Below, in pieces: positions 9,101-21,000 of a stretch of 64,000 nucleotides of DNA; the stretch's first letter is position 1, and each line of letters begins with the position of its first letter. The notes under the pieces were generated by a model. The model saw only the letters and a program-made list of their open reading frames with translations, had not been told where the DNA came from and made no database searches. The position numbers and the translations under genes are program-made. This DNA is from Parachryseolinea silvisoli (GTDB taxonomy: Bacteria > Bacteroidota > Bacteroidia > Cytophagales > Cyclobacteriaceae), in contig NZ_JAIOAO010000004.1 in the NCBI RefSeq assembly GCF_021190955.1, positions 372,001 through 436,000 on the forward strand, in the 5' to 3' direction.

Positions 9101-9331
9101 GCCGGTGCGATCGGTAACCGTACCATTGGTGGCTCGGCTCTCGGGGGGATGTTGTTCGGTACCATCTTCGGTGTAATCATCATTCCGGGCTTATACTACA
9201 TCTTCGCGAAGATGGCCGATGGTCGTCACCTGATTAAACACGAAGACGAAGATTCCCTGACCGACAACCTGGTTCACCAGATAGACAGTTTTCCTCAATC
9301 CACTGAAACGGACGATAATGATGGACATTAA
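6122..9331 (+). CDS. RND multidrug efflux pump, HAE-1 (AcrB) family
   Basis: Proton-driven inner-membrane exporter of hydrophobic or amphiphilic compounds. At 1069 residues it has the full twelve-helix architecture with two large periplasmic loops. The proton-relay acidic pair is present in GIVVDDAIVVVEAV (TM4) and the TM10 lysine in LVGLLGKNAVLIVEFA. The start MFSKFIRRPVFAIVISI is the classical N-terminus. The end overlaps the outer-membrane factor gene by 14 nt. Substrate cannot be read from the sequence. Confidence 0.96.
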   Translation: MFSKFIRRPVFAIVISIVIVFVGVLAIKKLPISQFPDIAPTTVNIFIAYPGSSADVLVKSTLITLEQAINGVQDMRYIATDATSAGEATLRIIFEPGTDPNDAVIRVKTRVDQVMPLLPELVQREGVIITPIQPSMLMYVNLYSKEKSMDEKFLFNYATVKMIPEIQRTKGVARAQILGSRRYAMRVWLNPERMRAYKISVEEVMDAIGEQSIIGRPGRIGQSSGIAAQSLEYVLTYKGRYNKPEEYEGIIIRANSEGESIHLRDIATVELGSEFFDIYSNLDGHASAAIVLKQNYGSNASDVIAEVKAKLEVMKESFPPGMDYKISYDVSQFLDASIEQVIHTLRDAFILVAIVVFVFLGDWRSTLIPILAVPVSLIGAFFVIQFFGLSINLVTLFALVLAIGIVVDDAIVVVEAVHAKMEEEPHLTPYSAVRKVLGEISGAIIAITMVMVSVFVPISFMSGPVGTFYRQFSITMASSIVISALIALTLTPVLCAMLLKNHHGHARKKNFLTKGLDKFNSGFEKMTGRYVGLLKLIVNRRLVTFLILAAFCAGIWYENQVVPSGFIPNEDQGTIYAIIQTPPGSTLEKTNQVSQRLQKICEEIDGVESVSSLAGYEIMTEGRGSNAGTCLINLKPWSERHHTVKEIMEELEEESKGLGAVVEYFEPPAIPGFGTSGGFSMRMLDKTTDTDYHEFDAINKQFMDNLRKRKELTGLFTFFAANYPQYELEIDNNLAMQKGVSIGKAMDNLNILIGSTYEQGFIKFNQFFKVYVQSDPKFRRLPSDLLNLFVKNDRGEMVPYSAFMKLKKGQGPNEITRFNLYNSSAIQGLPAKGYTTADAIQAIREVAKETLPKGYDIAFEGLSYDESIRGNEALYVFLVVLLFVYFVLAAQYESFIIPLAVVLSLPVGVFGSFLMLQIMGLENNIYAQIGLIMLVGLLGKNAVLIVEFAVQKRQQGETIFNAAIEGARVRFRPILMTSFAFVAGLIPLILAHGAGAIGNRTIGGSALGGMLFGTIFGVIIIPGLYYIFAKMADGRHLIKHEDEDSLTDNLVHQIDSFPQSTETDDNDGH

Positions 9332-10760
9332 GATGAAATTGAATTCCATAGTAGCGATAGGCTGTATCCTTTTCCTGGTAACAGCGTGTAGCGTACCACC
9401 TTCTCTGGTGCATCGATCAGAGAATAAAACAACTCCTGCGAGCTTCAACGGCTCGCAGGACACTACGAATACCGCGAAGATAAAGTGGCGGCAATACTTT
9501 ACCGATCCGAATCTGGTGGCGTTGATCGATACAGCGCTTAAGAACAACCAGGAGCTGAACATCACGATCCGTGAGATCGAGATCGCCCGCAACGAAGTGC
9601 GTGCACGCAAAGGCGAGTACCTGCCGTTTCTGGGCATCCGCGCCGGCGCAGGGTTTGAAAAGGTAGGCCGCTATACCAACATCGGTGCCAGCGAAGCTAC
9701 GACCGACATCAAGCCTGGTAAAGAGACGCCCGAGCCACTGCCCGACTTTATGGTCGCCGCCGTGGCGAACTGGGAGCTGGACATCTGGCAGAAGCTGCGC
9801 AACGCGAAGAAGGCTGCGGTAAGCCGCTACCTGTCTTCTGTGGAAGGCCGAAACTTCATGGTCACCAACCTGATTGCTGAAATCGCTAATTCGTACTACG
9901 AGCTACTGGCACTCGACAACCAGATGGCGATCCTCCAGCAGAATATCGAGATTCAAAGCAACGTGTTGCAGATCGTACGCATGCAGAAGGACGCAGCGCG
10001 GGTGACCGAGCTGGCCGTGCGTCGGTTTGAGGCACAAGTGCTGAACACTAAAAGTCAGCTGTTCCTTATTCAGCAGAGCATCGTCGAAGCGGAGAACCGC
10101 ATTAACTTCCTGTTGGGGCGCTACCCGCAGCCGGTGCAACGAAATGCCGAAAGCTTTATGACCCTGGTGCCCGACAGCATTCACACGGGGCTGCCGGCAC
10201 AACTGCTGGCCAACCGGCCGGACATTCGCCAGGCCGAAATGGACCTGGCTGCCGCCAAGCTGGATGTAAAATCGGCACGGGCACAGTTCTATCCTTCGCT
10301 GGGTATCTCTGCCGGCATCGGCTTCCAGTCCTTCAATCCGTCGTACCTGATCCGCACACCCGAGTCGTTGATTTACTCGCTGGCGGGCGACCTGGTCGCA
10401 CCACTGGTAAACCGGAATGCCATTAAGGCGACGTACTACAGCGCCAACGCGCGGCAAATACAAGCGATCTATAACTACGAGCGTACAATCCTCAACGCGT
10501 ACGTCGAGGTTGTGAATCAGCTGTCGAAAATCAACAACATGAAGCAAAGCTATGTATTGAAAGAGCGAGAAGTGCAGGCGCTTACCGTGTCGATCACGAT
10601 CTCCGACAACCTCTTCAAATCGGCGCGCGCCGACTATATGGAGGTGTTGATCACGCAACGCGACGCACTCGAGTCGCGCTTCGAGCTGATCGAAACAAAA
10701 AAACAACAGCTCAACGCCATGGTCAATATCTATCAGGCATTGGGCGGCGGCTGGAACTAA
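9318..10760 (+). CDS. RND outer-membrane factor lipoprotein (TolC/NodT family)
   Basis: Forms the outer-membrane channel of the efflux system. The 480 residues start with a lipoprotein signal ending LFLVTACS and contain two OEP repeats, including the typical NWELDIWQKLRNAKKAA and LLANRPDIRQAEMDLAAAKLDVKSARAQFYP segments. It overlaps the pump gene, so translation is coupled. The operon ends at the terminator at 10787-10821. Confidence 0.95.
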   Translation: MMDIKMKLNSIVAIGCILFLVTACSVPPSLVHRSENKTTPASFNGSQDTTNTAKIKWRQYFTDPNLVALIDTALKNNQELNITIREIEIARNEVRARKGEYLPFLGIRAGAGFEKVGRYTNIGASEATTDIKPGKETPEPLPDFMVAAVANWELDIWQKLRNAKKAAVSRYLSSVEGRNFMVTNLIAEIANSYYELLALDNQMAILQQNIEIQSNVLQIVRMQKDAARVTELAVRRFEAQVLNTKSQLFLIQQSIVEAENRINFLLGRYPQPVQRNAESFMTLVPDSIHTGLPAQLLANRPDIRQAEMDLAAAKLDVKSARAQFYPSLGISAGIGFQSFNPSYLIRTPESLIYSLAGDLVAPLVNRNAIKATYYSANARQIQAIYNYERTILNAYVEVVNQLSKINNMKQSYVLKEREVQALTVSITISDNLFKSARADYMEVLITQRDALESRFELIETKKQQLNAMVNIYQALGGGWN

Positions 10761-10786
10761 AATATCAACTTCCGTTGAGATGTGGG

Positions 10787-10821
10787 GGCTCCCCTTGGCT
10801 TCGGCCGGGGGAGCTTTTTTT
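10787..10821 (+). terminator. Intrinsic terminator of the RND operon
   Basis: GGCTCCCC and GGGGAGC form a GC-rich stem around a loop containing CTTCGG, followed directly by a run of seven T. It lies 27 nt after the outer-membrane factor stop codon. Confidence 0.85.
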
Positions 10822-10824
10822 ATG

Positions 10825-10856
10825 GTTGAAGTTACTTTGTTGAAATGTTATCTTAG
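10825..10856 (+). promoter_or_regulatory. Candidate Bacteroidota promoter of the YciI-like gene
   Basis: GTTG at 10825-10828 (for the -33 TTTG) and TATCTTAG at 10849-10856 (7 of 8 with TAnnTTTG) are separated by exactly 20 nt and end 17 nt before the start codon. The site directly follows the RND terminator. Confidence 0.45.
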
Positions 10857-10873
10857 AAAATAAAAGCACGCCT

Positions 10874-11176
10874 ATGTTTGTAATTAACTTGCATTATATC
10901 GTATCGCTCGACGCGTTGGACGCCCACATGAAAGAGCACGTGGCGTTTTTACAAAAGTATTACAAGGAGGAGGTCTTTATCGCCTCCGGCCGCAAGGTGC
11001 CGCGCACCGGCGGCATTATCCTCGCCGTGGGCCGCTCGAAGGAGGAGATCGAAGGAATTATGCAGGAGGATCCGTTTTGTACAAACGGCCTGGCAGAAGT
11101 TACGGTAACGGAGTTTCTAACGTCGCAGACCCATCCGGCCTTCAAAAAGCTGCTCAAAGAGGTGTTTAACAGCTAG
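10874..11176 (+). CDS. YciI-like protein
   Basis: The 100-residue product matches the ferredoxin-like YCII fold: FVINLHYIVSLDALDAHMKEHVAFLQKYYKEEVFIASG, followed by GGIILAVGRSKEEIEGIMQEDPFCTNGLAEVTVTEF in short form. The His in HMKEH and the Asp in QEDPF occupy the positions of the proposed His-Asp active pair. YCII proteins have been linked to dehalogenase- or dehydratase-like chemistry, but most have no known role. Monocistronic between a terminator and a TPR gene. Confidence 0.85.
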   Translation: MFVINLHYIVSLDALDAHMKEHVAFLQKYYKEEVFIASGRKVPRTGGIILAVGRSKEEIEGIMQEDPFCTNGLAEVTVTEFLTSQTHPAFKKLLKEVFNS

Positions 11177-11215
11177 CGCGTTTTTTTGTATCTTCACGGG
11201 CATCTACCTGTTTGT

Positions 11216-13159
11216 ATGAGGATCAAGGCTTTTCTCGCGTTGGTGTTGTGGAGCATTACACTTTGTCCGGCGTTTGCGCAGCTGGAATGGTTAGGAGATG
11301 CCATTCGCGACTTTTCTACCAGTCAGTTTTGGGAATTTGAGCAGCTTTCCGTCGATTGGAAAATGAACCCCGCCCTGCAGGCTGATTTTAACGAAGGATT
11401 AAATAATCTCCTGGAGGATAATCCCGGGATGGCGGAGACAAACCTGACGGCGGTGATCGAAAAAGATCCAGCTGCCTGGCAGGCCTACTACTTTCGCGCC
11501 GCCGCCCGGAAAAAAATACAGAACCTCAGCGCTGCTCGCGAAGACGTCTTGAAGGCCCTCACGTTACACGATAATTTCTACGAAGGCCTGGTCGAGCTGG
11601 CTAAAATTGAATACCTCCGTCGTCGGGTAGCCGAAAGCGAGCAGATTATTAACAAAGCCATCCGCCTCGACCGGTCGCGGGGAGCGGCCTATTACCTGAG
11701 AGGTGATATCAATCTCGCGCAGCAGCAACTCCGGCCGGCCGTCAATAGTTATAAAGATTGCCTGGCCGCGGACAGCCTTTACCACGATGCACGGATCAAG
11801 CTGGCCTTACTCGATGCCTTTGAAAAGAATGATATTACCAAAGCCCTCGCACACCTGAACAGGGTCGTGGTAAATGATTCGCTGCAGCGAACGGCGCTGT
11901 TGTTCCGAAGCATTCTGGGACGTGAAAAGAATATACGCCAGTCCATAAAAGATTTATCTACGCTGATCCGGTTGCGCCCCAACGATGAGATGCCGCGGTA
12001 TTACCACGGATTATTCCTGATCGATATCGGTGATTATGAAGGCGCATTTAATGATTTTCAGACCGTGGTGATCAACCGCTCCGCCGTGGGTGACAACCAG
12101 TTTACAGGAAAACAGCAGGGTATAGATCGGATCATCAACGTGCAAAACGTGGGGGCCTATATCGTGCGGCGGATCTATGGATTGCCCGATGCCGATGCCG
12201 CCCGGATCAAAGAGGCCTTTTGCTTGTTACTGGTCGAAAAACATGATAAATGTATTGCCGCACTCGACCAGGTATCCAATGGTATGAAAGAGCCCTCGGT
12301 GGTATACCTAAAGGCCGTGGCCTACGAACACGATAAGCAACATCCCAAGGCGCTGCAATACTATGGTATTGCACTGGGGCTGGACGACAAGCTTACCGAC
12401 GCCTACAAAAAGCGCGGCATCTATCGGCAGGAGATGCAACAATGGGATAAATCGGTCGAGGATTTTACAGCCTATATCAAGCTCTTTCCCGACGGCTATT
12501 TCATTTATCGTATCCGCGGGGTTTCCTATTATTACCTGAAGCGTTATCCGGAAGCCATTGCCGATTATACCGCCTACTTAAAGAAAGATAGTAGTAACGT
12601 CGAAGTGCTTGGCAATCGGGGCATGGCCTACCAGATGTCAAAGCAGTGGATGAAAGCATACGTCGACTTTGCAGCATCCGGTAACCTTCATGCCGTGAAT
12701 TTTTCCCAGGTGGAAAAGATAGTCGACTCTGTTTTGCATGTAAAAGATACAGTCCAGGCCTTGTTCTATCTCGATACGTTTGTTAAGGCTGCGCCGGGAT
12801 TTACAGAAGGATATATACAGAAGTTTAAAATACACATGGCGCGCAACGAGTGGGCGCTCATATCGCCAGAGGTAGCGTTGGCCGTCATCCATGCCCGCAG
12901 TGATATTTCCAAACCGACACGTTCGTATCTCATGACCATGAGCGCGCTGCTGCAGGCCCGGTCCAGCGACACCAGCGAAGCTGTCAAGTCCCTCAACGAA
13001 GCCATCAAGTTCGATCTTAAAAACGATCTGGCCTACCTGGAGCGCGGCCGTATATACCTGGCCATGGGCAAGACCTCCAAAGCCGAAAGCGATTTTAAAG
13101 AAGCCTCGGCACTGGGCAATCAGCAAGCGAAGCAACTGCTCGCCTCGATGGTGAAATAA
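11216..13159 (+). CDS. Exported TPR-repeat protein
   Basis: The 647-residue product begins with a signal peptide (RIKAFLALVLWSITLCPAFAQ). I take Met at 11216 rather than an ATG 30 nt upstream because it gives a canonical signal peptide. Tetratricopeptide-like repeats run through most of the protein: residues about 55-260 (NPGMAETNLTAVIEKDPAAWQAYYFRAAARKK and similar), a second block about 360-490, and two more at the C-terminus (LAYLERGRIYLAMGKTSKAESDFKEA). No catalytic domain seen; probably a periplasmic or outer-membrane scaffold for protein contacts. Partners unknown. Confidence 0.85.
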   Translation: MRIKAFLALVLWSITLCPAFAQLEWLGDAIRDFSTSQFWEFEQLSVDWKMNPALQADFNEGLNNLLEDNPGMAETNLTAVIEKDPAAWQAYYFRAAARKKIQNLSAAREDVLKALTLHDNFYEGLVELAKIEYLRRRVAESEQIINKAIRLDRSRGAAYYLRGDINLAQQQLRPAVNSYKDCLAADSLYHDARIKLALLDAFEKNDITKALAHLNRVVVNDSLQRTALLFRSILGREKNIRQSIKDLSTLIRLRPNDEMPRYYHGLFLIDIGDYEGAFNDFQTVVINRSAVGDNQFTGKQQGIDRIINVQNVGAYIVRRIYGLPDADAARIKEAFCLLLVEKHDKCIAALDQVSNGMKEPSVVYLKAVAYEHDKQHPKALQYYGIALGLDDKLTDAYKKRGIYRQEMQQWDKSVEDFTAYIKLFPDGYFIYRIRGVSYYYLKRYPEAIADYTAYLKKDSSNVEVLGNRGMAYQMSKQWMKAYVDFAASGNLHAVNFSQVEKIVDSVLHVKDTVQALFYLDTFVKAAPGFTEGYIQKFKIHMARNEWALISPEVALAVIHARSDISKPTRSYLMTMSALLQARSSDTSEAVKSLNEAIKFDLKNDLAYLERGRIYLAMGKTSKAESDFKEASALGNQQAKQLLASMVK

Positions 13160-13293
13160 CCGGATAGAGAAAGCAGCACGCAGCTGTATTTCGTATGCCC
13201 GCCCTGACTTTTCGTAGGGCGAACCAGGCTATCCGTGTTAAACGCATATTATAGCGGCTTTTATTTTGTAGTATTATTGGAGATTCGAGCGCT

Positions 13294-15456
13294 ATGAATT
13301 CACGTGCGGACATTTCCAGGAGAACATTTTTACGGCAAGCCGGCCTGTCCGGTGTGGCGTTGACACTCGGTTGTTATTGGCCTGCGACAGCCGCAAATAC
13401 CCGGGATGTCGTTCGGTTGGAAGGTCCTGCCTCCGCGGCCACGCAGCTCATGGCCTGGATCTCGATTGACGGCGCCGGCAAGGTCATGATCTTTTGCCAT
13501 CGTTCTGAAATGGGACAAGGTACCTGGCAGTCGATTCCGCAAATCATTGCGGAAGAGCTGGAAGTAAGCCTCGACGAGGTAACGATTCAATATGCGCCGG
13601 CCAATCCGCAGCAATATGGTCCCCAGCCGCAGGAGGGAAGCTTCTCCATCCGGGGATGGTATGAGCAATTGTTACGCGTCGGCGCTTCCGCCCGCGAGAT
13701 GCTGATCGAAGCCGCGTCCAGACAATGGAAGGTACCCGCAAGCGAGTGCCATGCCAAGCGTGGCATCGTCGTGCATCACCCCACAGGCAGAAAGCTGACC
13801 TATGGTGCCCTCGTACAAGAGGCGGCACAGCTGTCACCCCCGGAGCATGTTACGCTTAAAAATCGAAAAGACTATACCGTCATTGGCAAATCGCTTCGGC
13901 GAAAAGATATACCGGCCAAGGTAAACGGCAGCGCAATCTTTGGCCTGGATAAAAAACTGCCCGGCATGCTGTACGCCGTGGTAGAGCGCAGCCCCCGGTT
14001 CCGGGGGAAAGTAAAAAGCTTTGATGACGCCGCGACGCGGGCGATACCCGGTGTGAAGCATGTAGTCACCGTGCAGCGTGCGGTCTTCGGACTGCTCTAC
14101 GAAGGCGTCGCAGTAATAGCCGACTCGTTATGGACAGCCATGCAGGGCCGCAAGCAATTGAAGGTAGAATGGAACGATGAGGGCTTTGACCACCTCGACT
14201 CCGGGCAGATCACCGCCCGCATGCGCGAAGAGCTTAAGCGGCCGCCGCCGTCAGAGGCGTTTGAGACGGCGTGGACGGGGGCCGCCGCGTCCATCGAGGC
14301 CATCTACGAAACGCCCTATCAATCGCACAGCTGCATGGAGCCGCTCAACTGTACGGCCGATGTAAAAGAAAACAGCATCGAGATCTGGGGACCGATACAG
14401 GAAGCCAACTGGATACAAGCTGACCTGAGTGACCGCCTGAACATTCCAAAAGAAAACGTAAAGGTCAATATGACCTTTCTCGGCGGCGGGTTTGGACGGA
14501 AAGCATTCCCCGACTACCCCATGGAAGCCGCGCTTCTTTCGCAAGCCGTGAAGGCGCCCGTACAGGTAGTATGGACCCGCGAAGACGACATGACCGGCGG
14601 ACCTTTTCGCGCCGGCGCCCTGTACCATTGCCGTGGTGGTATCGATGCGCAGAAAAACATCTTCGCCCTTCAGGTAATTTCGTCATCGCAGTACATCGGG
14701 CAGGGAGAAGATAAAGTTGCCACACCGCAACCCGTCTCGACAAACTCAGGCGGGCTTGCCGGCCTGAGCACCGATTACTATAAAACAATACCGCACTATA
14801 GCTTCGGGGGTATACCCATCAAGTCGCCTATTCCCACCATGTGGTGGCGGGCGCCGATTGCCAACGTCGATGCCTTCGCTGGCGAAAGTTTTATAGACGA
14901 GCTCGCACACCTGGCAGAACAAGACCCCCTGGCGTTCCGCCAGAAACATTTTGTATCGCCGCGCTACCGGGCGTTGATGGAAAAATTGGCCACCGTCAGC
15001 CAGTGGAGCACGCGGCATAAAAACGAGGGCTGGGGTGTGGCGATCACCGATGCCTTTGCCGGTATCGTCGGGCAAGTGGTACGCGTATCGCGTCAGGCGG
15101 ACAATAAAGTAAAGATCGATAAAGTGTATGCTGTGATCGACTGTGGTTGGTATGTAAATCCCGATATCATTCGCGCCCAGGTAGAGGGGAGCATCATTAT
15201 GGGGATAGGAGCAGCGATCACACACGCTACACACTTCAAAGAAGGCAAAGCGGTGGAAAAGAATTTTAACACCTACCCCATGCCTCGCATCGGCGAAATT
15301 CCCGTCATTGAAGTCCACATCATGGAGAACGATGAAAAGGCCGGTGGCGTGGGAGAACCCGCCTTACCCGCCCTGGCCCCCGCGTTGTGCAATGCTATTT
15401 TTGACCTCACCGGCAAGCGTATCCGCACGCTGCCCTTTAAAATCAACGAAGTATAA
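13294..15456 (+). CDS. Tat-exported xanthine-dehydrogenase-family molybdopterin subunit (IorB/aldehyde dehydrogenase-like)
   Basis: Binds the molybdenum cofactor of a periplasmic hydroxylase acting on aldehydes or N-heterocycles. The N-terminus has a twin-arginine signal (SRRTFLRQAG). Mo-domain motifs include GQGTWQSIPQIIAEELE, the FLGGGFGRK loop and the C-terminal GGVGEPALPALAPALCNAI, in which the Glu of the GVGE segment is the likely catalytic base. The 720 residues fit the IorB type, which fuses duplicated Mo domains. IorB enzymes normally need a small 2Fe-2S subunit (IorA/CoxS) from an adjacent gene; none is present within the neighbouring 2 kb on either side, so the partner must be encoded elsewhere or be missing. 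Confidence 0.88.
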   Translation: MNSRADISRRTFLRQAGLSGVALTLGCYWPATAANTRDVVRLEGPASAATQLMAWISIDGAGKVMIFCHRSEMGQGTWQSIPQIIAEELEVSLDEVTIQYAPANPQQYGPQPQEGSFSIRGWYEQLLRVGASAREMLIEAASRQWKVPASECHAKRGIVVHHPTGRKLTYGALVQEAAQLSPPEHVTLKNRKDYTVIGKSLRRKDIPAKVNGSAIFGLDKKLPGMLYAVVERSPRFRGKVKSFDDAATRAIPGVKHVVTVQRAVFGLLYEGVAVIADSLWTAMQGRKQLKVEWNDEGFDHLDSGQITARMREELKRPPPSEAFETAWTGAAASIEAIYETPYQSHSCMEPLNCTADVKENSIEIWGPIQEANWIQADLSDRLNIPKENVKVNMTFLGGGFGRKAFPDYPMEAALLSQAVKAPVQVVWTREDDMTGGPFRAGALYHCRGGIDAQKNIFALQVISSSQYIGQGEDKVATPQPVSTNSGGLAGLSTDYYKTIPHYSFGGIPIKSPIPTMWWRAPIANVDAFAGESFIDELAHLAEQDPLAFRQKHFVSPRYRALMEKLATVSQWSTRHKNEGWGVAITDAFAGIVGQVVRVSRQADNKVKIDKVYAVIDCGWYVNPDIIRAQVEGSIIMGIGAAITHATHFKEGKAVEKNFNTYPMPRIGEIPVIEVHIMENDEKAGGVGEPALPALAPALCNAIFDLTGKRIRTLPFKINEV

Positions 15457-15605
15457 TTTTGTACAGGCTCGGTAAAACGCGCCTGATACATATCATACCA
15501 ATCACCGCTCATTTCTATTATCTTCCCGGGAGAATTGATAAACAGCCCTTTACTGTCTCAAAAGAGGGTTATAGACACAGCCTATGTATCGATAAAGACA
15601 ATCGA

Positions 15606-15637
15606 TTTGATCTATCTCGCTGAACTATGAACCTTTG
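15606..15637 (+). promoter_or_regulatory. Candidate katG promoter
   Basis: TTTG (15606-15609) and AACCTTTG (15630-15637; 7 of 8 with TAnnTTTG) are 20 nt apart, the preferred Bacteroidota spacing, and lie 46 nt before the katG start codon. Confidence 0.45.
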
Positions 15638-15679
15638 GCACGTGACATAAAAAGTGTATCACCAAACAATCAACCATAA

Positions 15680-17926
<2,247 letters not shown>

Positions 17927-17953
17927 GCGGGTCAACGATCGTGGATAATCGTA

Positions 17954-17986
17954 GAGGCTGCCTCCCGCCGGGGCAGCCTCTTTTTA
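17954..17986 (+). terminator. katG intrinsic terminator
   Basis: GAGGCTGCC and GGCAGCCTC form a 9-bp perfect stem with a 9-nt loop, followed by TTTTTA. It starts 28 nt after the katG stop. Confidence 0.9.
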
Positions 17987-17989
17987 TCG

Positions 17990-18020
17990 TTTCGGAACTG
18001 CCCGGATTTGCGTATCTTTG
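17990..18020 (+). promoter_or_regulatory. Candidate promoter of the CHU_C-domain gene
   Basis: TATCTTTG (18013-18020) is an exact match to TAnnTTTG, with TTTC 19 nt upstream at 17990-17993. Transcription would begin near 18027. This argues against the ATG at 18018 as the translation start and for one at 18057 or later. Confidence 0.5.
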
Positions 18021-18056
18021 AGGTTGGCCAGAGGGGTTGACGTTCAATACATCCTG

Positions 18057-21000
18057 ATGACGGCAATGATGAAAATGCTATCGAACCTACCACAGCCTTT
18101 TACCGCTTTTCGGGGCGCAATTCTGCTTGTTGTTTGCCTGGTGGCCATGTCTCCGGCGTCGGCGCAATGCAATACGGCATTAAAGAAACTGCTGGCCGAA
18201 AAATCCGTCAATAACGATGACCGCTTTGGCAGCGCCCTGGCGGCGAGTGAGCGGTACATGGTGGTCGGTGCCGAAAGCAGCGATACCCTCGGCATCCTAT
18301 ACGCCGGTGCAGCGTACGTATATGAAAAGACCCCTGCCGGTTGGGCTTACCGCGCGCTCCTGACGGCTTCCGACCCGGACGAATACGATTTTTTCGGCAA
18401 TGACGTCGCCATAGACGATACCGGCAATACAATCGTTGTCGTGAACAGGCGGTATACCAAAGGGACTGTCTATATCTTTGAAAAACCTGCGTCCGGATGG
18501 GAGTCGATGCACGAGACCGCCCGTGTTGTATTACCCGATTACCTGGAATATACTGCGGCAGTCGATATCACGGACGACGGTTCCAGAATCGCCGTAAGTG
18601 GTAATCAATATACGACCTCCGAATTTTATACGCTCGACAGGCCGGGTACACATTGGACCAGTGGCACTACGCCGCAGAAGACGGTGTTCGCTCCACCCGA
18701 CGGCACCAACATTTCGTCCTTTGGAATGGACATTGTCATCCAGGGCGAATATATCTATGCGTCCGCCGATAATGGCGACGTGGGCATCCACGTGTTCAAG
18801 CGCAATGGCACGACCTACCAGCACATTGCTAAGCTTTCCATTTCAGTGCCCTTCGGGCAGACCGGTTACTTCGGCCGGTATATAACGGTTCTGGGTGACC
18901 AGATTGCTACGACAGGTGCCGTCTCGGAGCTCGGAAATGCAGGGATGAAACTCTTCGTGTTCAAGAAAAACGGCGAGTGGGCGGATGCTGTAGAAACGGC
19001 ACAGATCAAAACGCTCGAAACGCGCCAGCCCTACTTTCCGGTTCAATTCATTTCGCCCACGGAGATCGCCGCCAGTATTTTTTATCAACCTGTCGGGGAG
19101 GAGGAGTATACCGGTGAGCTGCAGATCGTCACGACGCAAGATGGCACGTGGCAACATGTCAATACGGAGGTAATCTTTCAGCAGACCGGGTTGAATGCAT
19201 TTGCCGAGTTTGACGCGCAGTTAGCCTGGAGTGGAACGGACTTGATTCGCTCCATCAGCGCTGCTCCGACCGGGGGCGGCAGATCGGCCGCCGTGTCGCT
19301 TACGCGGAGTATGTCGCTGCCCGATGTGTGGGGCAGCCTGCAATACGTTTTGCTTCCGCGGCAAAGCAGCAGCAATGTTAACTTCGGCTCAGCCGTTCTC
19401 CGCACCCCCGAGGCCTTGTTTGCCAGCGCACCATACGATGACACGATGGGGAAGGATGCCGGTGCGGTGTACATCTATGAAAAGATGGGAGAGGACTTTG
19501 TCAAGACCCATACAATTTTTCCGTCTGCCCGGAAAACGCGGCCGACGGGCGGTTCTGACAACGGCTTTGGGTATAGCCTGGCAATCCACGACAAAGAATT
19601 GGCCGTCGGGGCAACCGGCTTTCGAAACAACGCCACACAATCCGGAAAGATCTTTTTATACCGGCGCACGGGCGCGTCATGGACATCCGCGACACTCTAT
19701 GACTCGTTGATCGCACCGCCGGCGCTGGAGCTGACGCGCGTCGGTACGGCGATGGTAATGAATGATACATACCTGTTCGCGTCGGCCTATAACAATTTTA
19801 ACGGCGAGCACACCAATGGCCTGCTGGTATACGAAAAGATCGCGGGCAAGTGGACGTTCCAACAGCTTTTGAAAATCGGGAGGCCCCTGGACAAATCGTG
19901 GCCTTCGCTGCGGTTGAGCCTCTACGAGAACCAACTCGTGGTGGGGAGCTATTTCACAGTAGCCGGCGGTGTGACGATCTTCGAAAAAAATCCGGGTACA
20001 GGCAACTGGGAACCGCAGCACTTCCTGCCGGGCGAAATCCCCTCCGGGTTTGGTGCCGATGTGAAGCTCGAGTCCGGTCACCTCTTTGTCGGCGTGCCTG
20101 CATACGACTTCCAGGGTGTGGCAAAATCCGGCGCCGTGTTTATCTATACCCGGTTGCCGGGTGAAACCTGGAACCAGGTAACAACGCCCTCGGCTATTGT
20201 CGGCGCGAAGGTGCCGGTTGAAGGCGGGTACTTCGGCTCGTCGCTGGACGTGATCGGCAATACACTTGTGGTGGGCGCTCCGGGAAAATTCCTGACCAAC
20301 GATAGCCAGGTTCGTACCGTGCCGGGAAATACATATGTCATCCAGGCGGAAGATTATTTTTGGACCCGGCAAAATCAATTCCTGATATTACAGGGCGACC
20401 GGTATGCCAGCCAGGAACGTGACCACTTTGGTGCAGACGTCGGCGTTGACGAAGAATACTTTTACATCGGCGCGCGGAATGAAAATTCAGCCACCGGTAT
20501 GTTCTCGGGTGCAGTCTACTATATTCCGACACCCCCTGTATTGTTTCTCCATCCTCCGGTGTGTATCGGCTCCGGACCAATACAACTGGAAGGCTACCCA
20601 TTTAACGGCACATGGACAGGTCCCGGCATCGAAGATCCCGCGGGAAGGTTTAACCCCGCCGTGGCGGGAGAGGGTATTAGTACATTGATCTATACAACGC
20701 CCAGCTGTCATCACCAGGGAACGATCCAGATTACGGTAACAACGCCGGCGGTGCTGCAGCAGTTGTCACCTGCAGCGGTAACGCTTTGTAATAATCCCGT
20801 GACGCTGCGGGTGGGGCCGTCGTCAACACCGGTACAGTGGTTCTATCAGCCTACTAACGGCGGTGGATATACCTCCCTGGGGGTGGGGGGACCATCGCGT
20901 CAGGTAACGAACCCCGGACAATATTACGCCCGTACGTCCGATGCCGAATGTCCCGTAGAGTCGGATATATTTACCCTGAGTATCGAAAACTTTTCCATTA

